The notes: a model not told the origin generated them from the sequence alone. DNA of 64,000 nt from Candidatus Competibacteraceae bacterium (GCA_016713505.1 JADJPA010000001.1:1178001-1242000); one strand, 5' to 3'; counted from the first letter of the stretch, positions 25,100 to 34,979 are shown. Made by a program: numbers and translations.

Positions 25100-26701
25100 G
25101 TGAGCCAAACTCTGTTCCTTGGCCTGGATGGCGCTACTTTTCACCTGCTCGACGACTTGATCCAGGACCGACCCGGTCAGGGCATCGTCATGCCGTTTCT
25201 CAAATCGTTCATAGAACGGGGTTTTTGCGCGCCGCTGCGTTCCACGCCGCACCCGCTCACGCCGCCGGCCTGGACCACGCTGGTGACCGGACGCAATCCC
25301 GGCGAACACGGCATCTACGATTTCATGCGGGTAGACGACCGGCAAACCGAGGTGTTTTTCACCCTCTATGATTTTCGCGACATCCGCTGCGAGACGCTCT
25401 GGAGCATCGCCGGCCGACAAAACCGGAAGGTGGTTTCGCTCAACTTTCCGATCATGGCGCCGCCGCCGAAAATCAACGGCAGCCTGATTCCCGGCTTCAC
25501 ACCCTGGCGGCATCTGCGCCGCAACATGACGCCGAACGCCCTGTACGAGCGCTTGCAAACCATCCCCGGTTTTCATCCCAAGGAACTGGCCTGGGATTTC
25601 GAGCGGGAAAACGAAGTCGGCAACGACATGGATGAGGCTTACTTGGCCGACTGGGTGCGCTATCACTTGCCGCGCGAAAAACTCTGGTTCGAAGTCGCCC
25701 GCAAGCTGCTGGCTGAAGACCGTCCCGAGTTGCTGGCGGTGCTGTTCGACGGCGTGGATAAGATCCAGCATCAGGCGTGGTATTACCTCGATCCTGACTT
25801 GCAACCGGACCATCCCAGCCCTTTTCACCAGCAGCTTCGCGAGCTGTGTTTGAGCTATTTCCGTAACTTGGACAGCTACTTGGAACAACTGGTCGCCCTG
25901 GCCGGACCGGAGGCGCGGGTGTTCATGGCCTCGGATCACGGTTTTCGCGACTCGGCCACCATCGTGCGCATCAACCGCTATCTGGCCGATCTGGGCCATC
26001 TGGTCTACCAAACCCTGGACGGCACGGCGGCGGCGCAGCGCCGGGAGGCCAGCCCCTTTGCTTATCTGAACTGGCAAAAAACCGTCGCTTACTGCCCCAC
26101 GCCTTCCAGCAACGGCATCATCATCCGGGTCGCGCGGGACTCCGGTCAGCCGGGCATCGCGCCGGGCGACTATTTCGCGTTCCGCGAGCGGCTGATGGGA
26201 CAACTTTATGAACTGATCGATCCCGCCACCGGCCGGCCGGCGATCCGCGATATTCTGGTCCGCGAAGACGCCTTTCCCGGCCAGGCCACCGCCAATGCAC
26301 CGGATTTGACCCTAGTGCTGGCCGATTACGGCTTCGTTTCGATCCGCAACGTTTCGCCGCCGGTGGGCCAACGCCCGCGCCCGGTCGGCACCCACCATCC
26401 CGATGGCGTGTTTCTGGCGGCGGGACCCGGCATCCGCGCCGGCGCGACCGGCGAGCTGTTTCCCATCGCCGACGTGGCCGCCACGCTGTTGCACAGCCTG
26501 AACCTACCGATCCCGGAAGATTTTGACGGCCGGGTGGCGACCGCGAGCTTTAACGAAGGTTGGCTACAGCAACATCCGGTCCGCCAAGGCTCGCCCACCC
26601 TTCCCGTCAATCGCGGTGAACTGCCGTCCGAGGCCATGCCCGATAGCGAAAAGGAAAAAATTCTGGCGCAACTGGCCATGCTCGGTTATCTGGAGGAGTA
26701 A
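25100..26701 (+). CDS. Alkaline-phosphatase-superfamily phosphodiesterase (type I phosphodiesterase/nucleotide pyrophosphatase family)
   Basis: The 533-residue enzyme starts at GTG 25100 (GGAG 6 bases upstream) with LFLGLDGATF, where D10 is a metal ligand. The PLTPPAWTTLVTGRNPGEHGI segment (53-73) holds the likely threonine nucleophile. ASDHGF and THHPDG give further metal ligands. Such enzymes hydrolyse phosphate, sulfate or related diesters with two zinc ions. No signal peptide is seen. It opens an eight-gene run; its stop overlaps the next start (TAATG). A role in trimming or transferring a charged head group of the cluster product is an inference. Confidence 0.82.
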   Translation: MSQTLFLGLDGATFHLLDDLIQDRPGQGIVMPFLKSFIERGFCAPLRSTPHPLTPPAWTTLVTGRNPGEHGIYDFMRVDDRQTEVFFTLYDFRDIRCETLWSIAGRQNRKVVSLNFPIMAPPPKINGSLIPGFTPWRHLRRNMTPNALYERLQTIPGFHPKELAWDFERENEVGNDMDEAYLADWVRYHLPREKLWFEVARKLLAEDRPELLAVLFDGVDKIQHQAWYYLDPDLQPDHPSPFHQQLRELCLSYFRNLDSYLEQLVALAGPEARVFMASDHGFRDSATIVRINRYLADLGHLVYQTLDGTAAAQRREASPFAYLNWQKTVAYCPTPSSNGIIIRVARDSGQPGIAPGDYFAFRERLMGQLYELIDPATGRPAIRDILVREDAFPGQATANAPDLTLVLADYGFVSIRNVSPPVGQRPRPVGTHHPDGVFLAAGPGIRAGATGELFPIADVAATLLHSLNLPIPEDFDGRVATASFNEGWLQQHPVRQGSPTLPVNRGELPSEAMPDSEKEKILAQLAMLGYLEE

Positions 26702-27663
26702 TGCCCGTCGCCCGCTTGGCCGGCGTCGGCCTGCATTACCTGCAATTTCCCTGTCGCCTGGAAAATGTCCCACCGCCGTGCGGCGATCTGGTGCTGGTTC
26801 ACGGCTTGGCCGCCAATCTGGGCTTCTGGCATCTGGGCATCGTCCGACCGCTCAGCCAACTCTGTAGCCTCACCGCTTACGACCTGCGCGGCCACGGCCG
26901 CAGCGACATCCCCGCGCAAGGCTACTCGCCGCAAGTGCTGGTCCACGATTTGGCGCGGTTGCTGGATTATCTCAAGCTGGAGCGCGTCCACCTGCTGGCC
27001 CATAGCTACGGCGGCGCGGTGGCGCTACTGTTCGCCGTGCTGTTTCCCGAGCGGGTCATCAGCCTGATTTTGGCTGATGTCCGGTTGCGGACCGTGCAGC
27101 CGCACCTGCGCCTGCGCGACTGGCCGCATTGGCCGCACTGGCGACCGCGTTTCGAACAAGCCGGCATCGTGCTCGACGACGACGCCCCCGAGAGCGGCTA
27201 TCAATTGCTAGTGGAAATGGCCCGTTCGCACCTGCACAACCCGGCGGCGGGCGAGCATCTGCCCCGCGTGTTCGGCCTGACCGGCAACCCGTCCCGACGC
27301 GGCGGCACCGCGCATCGCTGGCTGCACTTACAGGAATCCACCTCGATCCGGCAGGAATACCTGTCGCACGACGATCTGACGCCCGCCCGCCTGGCCACAT
27401 TACGGCAACCCATCCTCGGCGTGTACGGCGAACAATCGACCACCGTGCGCAGCGGTTCTGCGCTGCGCCGCCTTTGCCCGAATTACCGGCTGCGGCTGGT
27501 GCCGAACGCCGGCCATTTTTTCCCGCTGTCCAAACCGCGCCGACTGGTGCGTCCGACATTGCGCTTTCTCGCCGCGCAAGCCAATCTTGCGCCCGCCGCC
27601 ACCGACCTCCCCGAACTCCAACACGATGACGCCGAATCCGACTCCCTGCTGGCGAGCTTCTGA
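26701..27663 (+). CDS. Alpha/beta-fold hydrolase
   Basis: The 320-residue protein has the family's oxyanion HG (34-35), the nucleophile elbow AHSYGG (S102), a likely acid E244 in YGEQS and the histidine H272 in NAGHFFP. It could act as an esterase or as the release thioesterase for the synthases in this locus, which show no thioesterase domain of their own. That role is inferred from context only. The last 40 residues are disordered and overlap the next gene by 38 bases. Confidence 0.85.
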   Translation: MPVARLAGVGLHYLQFPCRLENVPPPCGDLVLVHGLAANLGFWHLGIVRPLSQLCSLTAYDLRGHGRSDIPAQGYSPQVLVHDLARLLDYLKLERVHLLAHSYGGAVALLFAVLFPERVISLILADVRLRTVQPHLRLRDWPHWPHWRPRFEQAGIVLDDDAPESGYQLLVEMARSHLHNPAAGEHLPRVFGLTGNPSRRGGTAHRWLHLQESTSIRQEYLSHDDLTPARLATLRQPILGVYGEQSTTVRSGSALRRLCPNYRLRLVPNAGHFFPLSKPRRLVRPTLRFLAAQANLAPAATDLPELQHDDAESDSLLASF

Positions 27664-29104
27664 ACCTAGCCCGCCCGCCGGGCTATGCCGCACCGACTTT
27701 CGCAAGATTGCCCCGAACGGCTTCGGCGACGGTCACAATTCTTATCCCCACTCGATGGCCTGGCATCAAGGCCATCTCTACGTCGGCGTGACCCGCGCCA
27801 ACATGTGCATGTTGAAAGCGTCCAAAATTCCCAAACGCTTTCCGTTCTGGCCGGTGGAATGCCCCGACGATCTTTACGAACTCGACATGCGCGCCCGGAT
27901 TTATCAATACGAGCCGGTTTCCGAACACTGGCGGGAAGCCTTTCGTTCCCCCATGATCGCCGGCCTGCATGGCTCGCAAATACCGCGCGACATGGGCTAT
28001 CGCGGCATGGCGGTCTTTCAGGGCGACTCCGACCCGGAACCGGCCTTGTATGTCGCCACCTACGCCTCGGCGCGCGGGCCCGGCGCGATGATCTTGCGCA
28101 GCGTGGACGGTGAGGAATTTACGCCTGTCTCCAAGCCAGGATTGGTGAACTTGCCGACCAATTCGATCCGTACCTTGACCCCGTTTAAGGGCCGGCTATT
28201 CACCGCGCCGACCGGACAGGCTGGCGGCCAACCCAACACCTCCGGCATCGCCGTTATTTACGAAAGCCGCGATCCGCTCAAGGGTGATTGGCGCCCCGTC
28301 AACACACCGGGCTTCGGCGATCCCGACAATGTGGTCGTCTTCGAGATGACGGCGTTTGGCGAATACCTATACGCCGGCACCGGCAACATCCGGCAAGGGT
28401 ATCAGGTCTGGCGCACGAGGGCCGAGGGCAACCCGCCTTATCGCTGGGAACTGGTGCTTGAAAAAGGCGCCCACCGGGGCGTGTTCAACCAGATGGTGAT
28501 GAGCTTTCAGGAGTTCAAGGGCGCGCTCTATATCGGCAGCGGCATTCAAAACGGCGGGATCGATCTGGTCAACAAAATCGGTCCCGCCGCGCCCGAATTG
28601 ATCCGTTTTTATCCTGATGGCGAATGGGAAGTGGTGGTCGGCGCGCCCCGCGACGGTAAAGCGGCGACTTCCGGTTATCTGCCCGGCTACGGCAACGCCT
28701 TCAACGGCTATTTCTGGCGGATGATGGCCCACGAGGGCTGGCTTTATCTGGGCACCTTCGATTGGAGCTTGATGCTGTATTTCGCCAACCAGCAAAATTG
28801 GGCGGAACGCTTTCGGCACATCGTCAACCGCGTCGGCTTGGACGACATCATGGAGCGCCAGGCCGGCGGCGACCTCTATCGTAGCTTCGACGGCGACAAT
28901 TGGTTGCCGGTCACCACCGACGGCTTCGGCAACCGTTATAATTATGGGTTTCGAGTTTTGGTCTCGACCGAGCACGGACTGTTCGTCGGCGCCGCCAATC
29001 CCTTCGGCCCGCGGGTGGCCGTTCGGGACGGCAGCGCTTGGAGTTACCAGGACAATCCGCAGGGAGGCTTGGAAATCTGGTTGGGACGAAAACACCACCG
29101 CTAG
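27626..29104 (+). CDS. GFGD-repeat, propeller-like protein of unknown function
   Basis: The 492-residue protein contains a spaced motif of the form GFG-D/N-x-x-N followed about 15 residues later by LYxG or LFVG: NGFGDGHN (31-38), PGFGDPDN and DGFGNRYN. The aromatic strands between them suggest a beta-propeller. A paralogue with the same motif is at 32443-33672. There is no signal peptide and no catalytic signature that I recognise. I chose the ATG at 27626 to limit overlap with the hydrolase; an in-frame ATG at 27587 exists. Confidence 0.65.
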   Translation: MTPNPTPCWRASEPSPPAGLCRTDFRKIAPNGFGDGHNSYPHSMAWHQGHLYVGVTRANMCMLKASKIPKRFPFWPVECPDDLYELDMRARIYQYEPVSEHWREAFRSPMIAGLHGSQIPRDMGYRGMAVFQGDSDPEPALYVATYASARGPGAMILRSVDGEEFTPVSKPGLVNLPTNSIRTLTPFKGRLFTAPTGQAGGQPNTSGIAVIYESRDPLKGDWRPVNTPGFGDPDNVVVFEMTAFGEYLYAGTGNIRQGYQVWRTRAEGNPPYRWELVLEKGAHRGVFNQMVMSFQEFKGALYIGSGIQNGGIDLVNKIGPAAPELIRFYPDGEWEVVVGAPRDGKAATSGYLPGYGNAFNGYFWRMMAHEGWLYLGTFDWSLMLYFANQQNWAERFRHIVNRVGLDDIMERQAGGDLYRSFDGDNWLPVTTDGFGNRYNYGFRVLVSTEHGLFVGAANPFGPRVAVRDGSAWSYQDNPQGGLEIWLGRKHHR

Positions 29105-29112
29105 GATATCTC

Positions 29113-30624
29113 ATGCAAAAAACCCTCGTAGCGCTATCGCTCGCTCTGCTGGTCGGCTGTCAGGACGCGCCGCGCCATTCGCGGAACTATCCCTCGCTAG
29201 CCGATCATCAGCGGCGCGTCGAACGCCTGGGATCTTACGACAGTGCGCCATTCGCCTACGAGCGCCGCTTGGAGCGCCGCGCCCTGCGCGCCCAAGAGAA
29301 TAGGGCCGCGCGCGAGCCGAATCCCGTCCAGGCTTGGAACGATAAGACTTCAACCTCCGCCACACTTTATCCGAAGAGCATGGCCGGCCCCAGCGCCGTA
29401 TGGAATTCTCCGCCGCCGGCCCTGCCCGATGCTTTTGAGGACGTCCCACCCACTGACTTGCCCCGTCGCGCCGACCGGCGCGCCTTCGCTCGCGCCGACG
29501 ATGTTCGCGCTTTTCCCCAACGCGGCCAAACGCCCGATCACTTCGTAACCGATCCGTCCGGAGATGACTCGATGGATGAGTTACCCGGCGGCGGGCGGCG
29601 CGCCTTCGGCCAACGCGGCCCAGCGGCTGGTCTGCCCGGAGATAACTCGATGGATGAGTTACCCGGCGGCGGGCGGCGCGCCTTCGCCCGCGCCGACGAG
29701 GAGGATTGGGCGTTCGGCCAACAAAGTCGAGGTTTCGGCCGTTCGTTCGGGGGTAACGCCGACCTGCCCCCCGGCTTCAAAACCGTGAACTTGAGCCACG
29801 GCGGACGCGAACGCAGCTATCTGCTCTACGTCCCCGCCAGCCTGAAAACAAGTCGGCCCACGCCGTTGGTGATGGTCTTTCACGGTGGTGGCGGCCATGC
29901 GGCGGGCATCGTCAGAACCACCAACCTACACCAGATTGCCGAGCGCCACGGTTTCATCGTGGTGTATCCGAACGGTACCGGCGCCCAGCAAGGACGGCGC
30001 CTGAGTTGGAATGCCGGATCTTCACCACCGCGCGGTTACGCCGAAAACCAGAATGTCGATGATGTCGGTTTCGTCAGCGCCATTCTGCAACAGCTAAAAC
30101 GGTCGTACAACATCGATCCCAGACGCATCTATGCCACCGGGCTTTCCAAAGGCGGCATGTTCGCCTACCGACTCGGGTGCGACCTATCCGATCAGCTCGC
30201 GGCTATCGCGCCGGTCGCCGGCTCTCTAACCTACGCTCAATGCCGGCCAAGCCAAACGGTCGCCATCCTTCACATCCACGGCGGCAACGATCAAAACGTG
30301 CCGCTCGAAGGCGGGCGCGGCGCTTATTCCGCACAAATGGCCAGCTATCCATCCGCCCTGCGAGGGCTCGACCAATGGCGGCAGCGCAACAATTGCGCCG
30401 CCACGCCCCTACAAAGCTCTGTTACCGCCGACACCCATCGCTTCTCCTACCAAGGGTGCAAAAACGGCGCGGATGTCACTTATTATGTCGTACGCGGCGG
30501 CGGTCATGGCTGGCCCGGCTCCACGCCCAACGCCAAACAACAGGGGCGCGGCATTTATCTCAGCCATCAATTGAGCGCCAGCGAAGAAATCTGGAAATTC
30601 TTCGCCGCGCACCCCAAACCTTGA
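29113..30624 (+). CDS. LpqC/polyhydroxybutyrate-depolymerase-like esterase, lipoprotein
   Basis: The protein has a lipoprotein signal (LLVGC, C16), a charged, repeat-containing region (about 20-215) and a C-terminal CE1-type esterase domain (about 220-500). The domain shows the HGGGGHA oxyanion loop, nucleophile GLSKGG (S345), an acid in HGGNDQNVP and the histidine in GGGHGWPG. Relatives hydrolyse polyhydroxyalkanoates or feruloyl/acyl esters at the cell surface. The ATG at 29113 is chosen because it starts the signal peptide. The region contains a 78-bp duplication. Confidence 0.85.
   Translation: MQKTLVALSLALLVGCQDAPRHSRNYPSLADHQRRVERLGSYDSAPFAYERRLERRALRAQENRAAREPNPVQAWNDKTSTSATLYPKSMAGPSAVWNSPPPALPDAFEDVPPTDLPRRADRRAFARADDVRAFPQRGQTPDHFVTDPSGDDSMDELPGGGRRAFGQRGPAAGLPGDNSMDELPGGGRRAFARADEEDWAFGQQSRGFGRSFGGNADLPPGFKTVNLSHGGRERSYLLYVPASLKTSRPTPLVMVFHGGGGHAAGIVRTTNLHQIAERHGFIVVYPNGTGAQQGRRLSWNAGSSPPRGYAENQNVDDVGFVSAILQQLKRSYNIDPRRIYATGLSKGGMFAYRLGCDLSDQLAAIAPVAGSLTYAQCRPSQTVAILHIHGGNDQNVPLEGGRGAYSAQMASYPSALRGLDQWRQRNNCAATPLQSSVTADTHRFSYQGCKNGADVTYYVVRGGGHGWPGSTPNAKQQGRGIYLSHQLSASEEIWKFFAAHPKP
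29560..29695 (+). repeat. 78-bp tandem duplication inside the lipoprotein esterase gene
   Basis: A unit starting GGAGATGACTCGATGGATGA at 29560 recurs at 29638 with one early change and then about 45 identical bases, encoding DxSMDELPGGGRRAF twice. A third RRAFARAD copy lies upstream at the protein level. Confidence 0.85.
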
Positions 30625-30630
30625 CGAGCG

Positions 30631-31515
30631 ATGGCTCCTCCGCTGTTCATTCTGACCTGTATGCGGTCGTTCTCGTCCGTGGTCAGCAACATGCTGGGCC
30701 AACACCCGCAAGCGTATGGGCTGCCGGAACTGAATCTGTTTCTGGCCGATACGCTGGGCGAGGTGATCGAGCGACTGACCGCCCATCGCCCGCAAGGTCT
30801 GAACGGCTTGCTAAGAACCATCGCCGAACTGGAGTATCAGGCGCAGACGCAAGACACTGTACAACGCGCTCGCGCGTGGTTGGCGCAACACCGACACTGG
30901 CCCATCCAGCAGGTTTTCGAGTTCATAGCCCAACGTGGCGGCGCCCGCATGTTGGTCGAGAAAAGCCCGAGCACCGTGCTCGATGAAACCCGCCTCGCCC
31001 GCTTGCACCGACATTTTCCCGACGCGTACTTCCTGCATCTCACCCGCCATCCCCGGACGACCTGCCAATCCATCCATGAAATCCAGCAAAAAACCGCCAT
31101 CCTGGCCAAACGTCGGACCGGCACGCCTCCCAACCCCGAAAATCTGTGGCTGCGCGCCAACCGCAATATCCTGGCCTTTACCCGCCGCCTGCGGCCCGGT
31201 CAGACCTTGAGCATCCAGGGGGAACTGCTGCTGTCGCAACCGGAGGTGTATTTACCGCAAATCGCCGAATGGCTGGAACTCCGTACCGATGCCGACGCCA
31301 TCGCGGCGATGCTGCATCCCGAACGGTCGCCCTACGCCTGCATCGGCCCACCCAACGCCCCGTTCGGCCACGATCCGAACTTTTTGCACAGCCCGCGCTT
31401 TGAAAAAAGGCCCCTCCGGCCGGCCCGGCTGGAAGGACCGTTCGATTGGCCCTCGCCGGCCGGTTGCTTTTCTCGCGCCACGCTGCAAACCGCCCGACTG
31501 CTGGGTTATCAATGA
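30631..31515 (+). CDS. Sulfotransferase family protein 1
   Basis: The 294-residue protein has the 5'-phosphosulfate loop as MRSFSSVVSNML (11-22) and the 3'-phosphate motif in YFLHLTRHPRTTCQSI, the pattern of PAPS-dependent sulfotransferases. It would move a sulfuryl group onto a hydroxyl or amine. It shares GQHPxxYGLPE with the other two copies in this locus (31512-32408 and 47138-48082), marking one clade. Its stop overlaps the next start (ATGA). The acceptor is unknown; the locus suggests a lipid. Confidence 0.82.
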   Translation: MAPPLFILTCMRSFSSVVSNMLGQHPQAYGLPELNLFLADTLGEVIERLTAHRPQGLNGLLRTIAELEYQAQTQDTVQRARAWLAQHRHWPIQQVFEFIAQRGGARMLVEKSPSTVLDETRLARLHRHFPDAYFLHLTRHPRTTCQSIHEIQQKTAILAKRRTGTPPNPENLWLRANRNILAFTRRLRPGQTLSIQGELLLSQPEVYLPQIAEWLELRTDADAIAAMLHPERSPYACIGPPNAPFGHDPNFLHSPRFEKRPLRPARLEGPFDWPSPAGCFSRATLQTARLLGYQ

Positions 31516-32408
31516 CCGACCCGCAACCCCTGTTTATTCTATGTCCCGGCCGCTCGTTCTCGTCGGTGGTGTGCATGGCCATCGGCCAGCATCCCGACTT
31601 GTACGGCTTGCCGGAAATTTACTTAGGTATCGTCGACACGCTGGACGAATGGTTGCAACTCCCCGACCGGCCCGGCCGCAAACACATGAACCAAGGGCTG
31701 CTGCGGGTGGTCGCCGAACTGCATCACGGCGAACAAACCCAAGCAACGGTGCGCGAAGCCCGCGCGTGGCTGCGCCAACACCGGCACTGGACCACCGCGC
31801 GGATGTTTCACTACCTGGCCGAACGGATTGCGCCCCGGCAACTGGTCGATAAAAGCCCGACCCAGGGCAAGCCGGAAAATCTGGCGAGACTGCGCCGGAT
31901 GTTCCCACACGCATGGTTTCTGCACCTGACCCGCCACCCGCGCTCGACCGGCAATTCCTTCTATCGGATCAAATCAGCCAAGGCGCTGCTGCAAGGCCAG
32001 CCCGACCTCAACCGGCTGGCCGCCATGATCGAAGGGCACTGGATCAAGATTCACTCCAGCATTCTGGACTTTACCGCCAGCCTGCCGCCTGGCCAAGCCA
32101 TGAGATTACTCGGCGAGGATTTCTTAGCGGAACCGGATAGTTACTTGCGCCAAATCGCGGAATGGCTGCAAATTCGGACCGATGACGCCGCCATCGAAGC
32201 GATGAAACATCCCGAAAACTCGCCTTACGCCCATATCGGACCGCCCGGCGCGGCCCACGGCAACAACCGGGGCTTTCTGGAAGAACCGGTGTTGAAAGCG
32301 GGCCGCCCTTCGCCCGCCAGCCTGGTGGGACCGCTGGAATGGCTGCCGGAATCGCGCGGCTTCGGGCCGGACATGCTGCGGCTGGCCCGCCGGCTCGGCT
32401 ATCAATGA
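31512..32408 (+). CDS. Sulfotransferase family protein 2
   Basis: The 298-residue paralogue of the preceding gene has the PAPS loop GRSFSSVVCMA (13-23), GQHPDLYGLPE, and the 3'-phosphate motif FLHLTRHPRSTGNSFY. The ATG at 31512 overlaps the previous stop, so translation is coupled. Both proteins end in LGYQ, suggesting a conserved C-terminus. Tandem copies imply two acceptor sites or two substrates. Confidence 0.82.
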   Translation: MTDPQPLFILCPGRSFSSVVCMAIGQHPDLYGLPEIYLGIVDTLDEWLQLPDRPGRKHMNQGLLRVVAELHHGEQTQATVREARAWLRQHRHWTTARMFHYLAERIAPRQLVDKSPTQGKPENLARLRRMFPHAWFLHLTRHPRSTGNSFYRIKSAKALLQGQPDLNRLAAMIEGHWIKIHSSILDFTASLPPGQAMRLLGEDFLAEPDSYLRQIAEWLQIRTDDAAIEAMKHPENSPYAHIGPPGAAHGNNRGFLEEPVLKAGRPSPASLVGPLEWLPESRGFGPDMLRLARRLGYQ

Positions 32409-32442
32409 TGCTCGAATTTTTCCGCCCCGGATTGCATGAGTC

Positions 32443-33672
32443 ATGACCACCGCCAACCCCGTCGCGTTCAACGCGATTCCTGTTTCGACCCCTGACGCCG
32501 CTGGCGGCCAGCGCCTACAAGTCGCTGCTTTCTTTCGCAAACGACTGTACGTCGGCGTCGTCAGCTTAACGGAAGGCTCGGATACGCCCGGTATCGCTCG
32601 AATCCTGCGCTATTATCCGGGTGCGAAACGCTGGGAAACCGTCTGCGAGACGCCGGTGGCGACACCTCACTGGCCGGGCGAGCGCCAGCGGAAAAAATTT
32701 CCGCTGGAGTTGGGTTGGCGCGCCATGACGGTGATCCCCACCGCTAATGGCCAAACCGCCTTATGCCTGAGCCTGCTCTGCCCGCGCAACCCGCGCTTGT
32801 TCTATTCGCAAGACGGCGACCGCTTCGAGATGCTGCCGGCTGGAAACCAGCAGCGGCCGTTCGGTGGGCTGCACTGCTTTCAAGGTTGGACGTTCGGCGC
32901 GCTGGCTGGAGCCATGAGCGATGGCACCACCGAAAAGAGCGAGGGTGGCGGCTTGCTGTATGTCAGCCGCGACCCTCGCACCGGAACGTGGGCCCCGGCC
33001 AACGCTCCCGGTTTCGGCGATCCCCACAACCAAGTGATCCACGGCTTGCAGGTTTGCCACGATAGGCTGTATGCGGCGGCCGGCAATCCGTTCGCCGGCT
33101 TTCAGCTCTGGCGCACCCAAGCGCAGGGCGATCCGCCGTTTCACTGGGAACCAGTGCTCCAACAGGGCGCGCATCGTCATACGCTCAATTCAGCGGTGGC
33201 GGCGATGGCTGTCTTGCGGGATGCGCTGTATCTCGGAACCGGCGTGCCGCCAACAGAACGCTCGCCAAAAGCAGCGGCCGGCTGTGAAATCATTCGTATT
33301 CTCCCCACCGGTCGTTGGGAGTTGGTCGTAGGCCAACCCCGCTTCTCGCCCATCGGCCTGCAAGTGCCGGTTTCGACCCGTGGCCCCGGCTTCGATGACG
33401 CACGCCATACCGTGCTGGCGGCCTTGGCCAGTTCCGGCAGCGCCCTTTACGCGGCCACCCTGCACCGGGACGCGGAGACGGTTTCGGGATTTCAGCTCTG
33501 GCAAACCGCCGACGGTGAAAGCTGGCAGCCGCTCACGCTCTCAACCGATTCCGCTGTTAGTTACCTGCCGCGCGCGCTGATCGCCCTGCCAAAGTTTCTG
33601 CTGGCTGCGGGCACCTGGCGAGGATCTCCGGACGCCACCCTCGAACCTTGCCTGTGGTTCGGCCAATTCTGA
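32443..33672 (+). CDS. Second GFGD-repeat, propeller-like protein
   Basis: The 409-residue paralogue of 27626-29104 shares PGFGDPHN followed by LYAAAGN and a FQLWRTQAQGDPPFHWEPVL segment that closely follows the first protein's YQVWRTRAEGNPPYRWELVL. A further PGFDDARH copy occurs later. There is no signal peptide and the function is unknown. It sits 34 bases after sulfotransferase 2 within the same run. Confidence 0.65.
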   Translation: MTTANPVAFNAIPVSTPDAAGGQRLQVAAFFRKRLYVGVVSLTEGSDTPGIARILRYYPGAKRWETVCETPVATPHWPGERQRKKFPLELGWRAMTVIPTANGQTALCLSLLCPRNPRLFYSQDGDRFEMLPAGNQQRPFGGLHCFQGWTFGALAGAMSDGTTEKSEGGGLLYVSRDPRTGTWAPANAPGFGDPHNQVIHGLQVCHDRLYAAAGNPFAGFQLWRTQAQGDPPFHWEPVLQQGAHRHTLNSAVAAMAVLRDALYLGTGVPPTERSPKAAAGCEIIRILPTGRWELVVGQPRFSPIGLQVPVSTRGPGFDDARHTVLAALASSGSALYAATLHRDAETVSGFQLWQTADGESWQPLTLSTDSAVSYLPRALIALPKFLLAAGTWRGSPDATLEPCLWFGQF

Positions 33673-33693
33673 AGTCGACTGGATCACTTTTCC

Positions 33694-34947
33694 ATGTTTC
33701 GAGGCCTTTGGATGTTTCCTCGCCATAGCATAACGATTTCATTGAGCGCGTATTTATTCATAACCTGCTTTTCTGGAAAAGCAATTGCCCTGAAAACGCC
33801 ACCCTTCGATGCTAGCGAACACCAAGAGATTGCGGCTATCGATCAGGATTTCACCCCCGACGATAGGGTAATTTCCGATTTAAGCGATAGTTTGATCGAT
33901 CCAGAATTTGATAAAAATCTTCCGAGTTTAAGAATGGCCTGGCAGGAACGATCAGGCCAGTTGTGGCAAACAGACGTCGACGGCGTTACTGGAGCCTGGA
34001 CGCCATCGAACGGACGCCAATCATTGGTCGATACCGATTTGACGGTGGTAGGCAAGACTCGCCAAGGCCCGGAATGGGCTTACGATAACCGCGGCAATCG
34101 TTTGATTTATACAAAAAAGATGGAGTCCGGCCAACCTCGGCTCTACCAAGCATGGCGGAACCCGACAACCCAACAACTCGTGAAAACTCCACTCGTCGCC
34201 GGGGATAACAAAGCCTTATATGAAACCAGTCACGACCTGGGAGATCCAACGCCCCGCATTATTTACAGTTACCGAAAGGCTGATGCGAACCGCACTACGA
34301 TGGCTTATGGTTGGCGCGAGATTGATGAACCCACCACAGATGCCTTGCTTCCCCTCAATTTCCAATTTCCGCAATGGGTTTCAGGCCGACGAGCAATCGT
34401 CGCCACAGCTCGGATCGATGGCGTGAGACAAGTTGTCTACTATGATATAGATACCGGCAAGACAACGATCATAACCTCCGATCTAGCTCAAAAACGATTT
34501 CCACTCATATGGCAAGACCCCGCAACGCAGAGCTATGTCTTATCCGCCGTAATGGATGACACCACCATAGGAATTTGGCGGCAAAAAAGCCAGGATGATT
34601 GGGTCTTGACAAGCCATTTAAACCCCCCCACCGAACTCCCCTATATCTTCAAGCCCGACTGGTTTGTTTGGCATGGCGCTTCTTATCTTGCTTACCTGAT
34701 GCATACGGAAAAATCTGGCCAAACACAAAATCACCAAGGGAAAGGCGAAGTCTGGGTGAGCTGCATGAGTGAGAGCCACTGCCAGTTTTTACATCGCCAA
34801 GTGAATCATTCAACCATAACCCGGATCAAGGATGTCGAAAACCTCGCGGTCGATCACACCGTTTATGTGTACTATGCGGAAATACTGCCGGACCAGCGGC
34901 GTCTGATCCACAGAGCGGATAGCGGCCTCTCGTTATCAAACCCATAA
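33694..34947 (+). CDS. Secreted protein of unknown function, TolB-like strand pattern
   Basis: The 417-residue protein has an N-terminal signal peptide (hydrophobic residues 14-32, cleavage near KAIA). Repeated short segments such as YDNRGNRLIYTKK, QFPQWVSGRRAIVATARID and RFPLIWQDPATQSY resemble the blades of TolB-type propellers. No catalytic motif was found. It is the last gene of the plus-strand run and converges on the HlyD-like gene. Codon use is less GC-rich than in its neighbours. Confidence 0.6.
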   Translation: MFRGLWMFPRHSITISLSAYLFITCFSGKAIALKTPPFDASEHQEIAAIDQDFTPDDRVISDLSDSLIDPEFDKNLPSLRMAWQERSGQLWQTDVDGVTGAWTPSNGRQSLVDTDLTVVGKTRQGPEWAYDNRGNRLIYTKKMESGQPRLYQAWRNPTTQQLVKTPLVAGDNKALYETSHDLGDPTPRIIYSYRKADANRTTMAYGWREIDEPTTDALLPLNFQFPQWVSGRRAIVATARIDGVRQVVYYDIDTGKTTIITSDLAQKRFPLIWQDPATQSYVLSAVMDDTTIGIWRQKSQDDWVLTSHLNPPTELPYIFKPDWFVWHGASYLAYLMHTEKSGQTQNHQGKGEVWVSCMSESHCQFLHRQVNHSTITRIKDVENLAVDHTVYVYYAEILPDQRRLIHRADSGLSLSNP

Positions 34948-34979
34948 GCCAGCCGCGCTCTCGTCTGATTGGGCCGTCA

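Noticed and set aside
29560..29695. Direct repeat as a CRISPR-like array
   Set aside because: There are only two copies, in frame inside a coding sequence, with no spacer structure.
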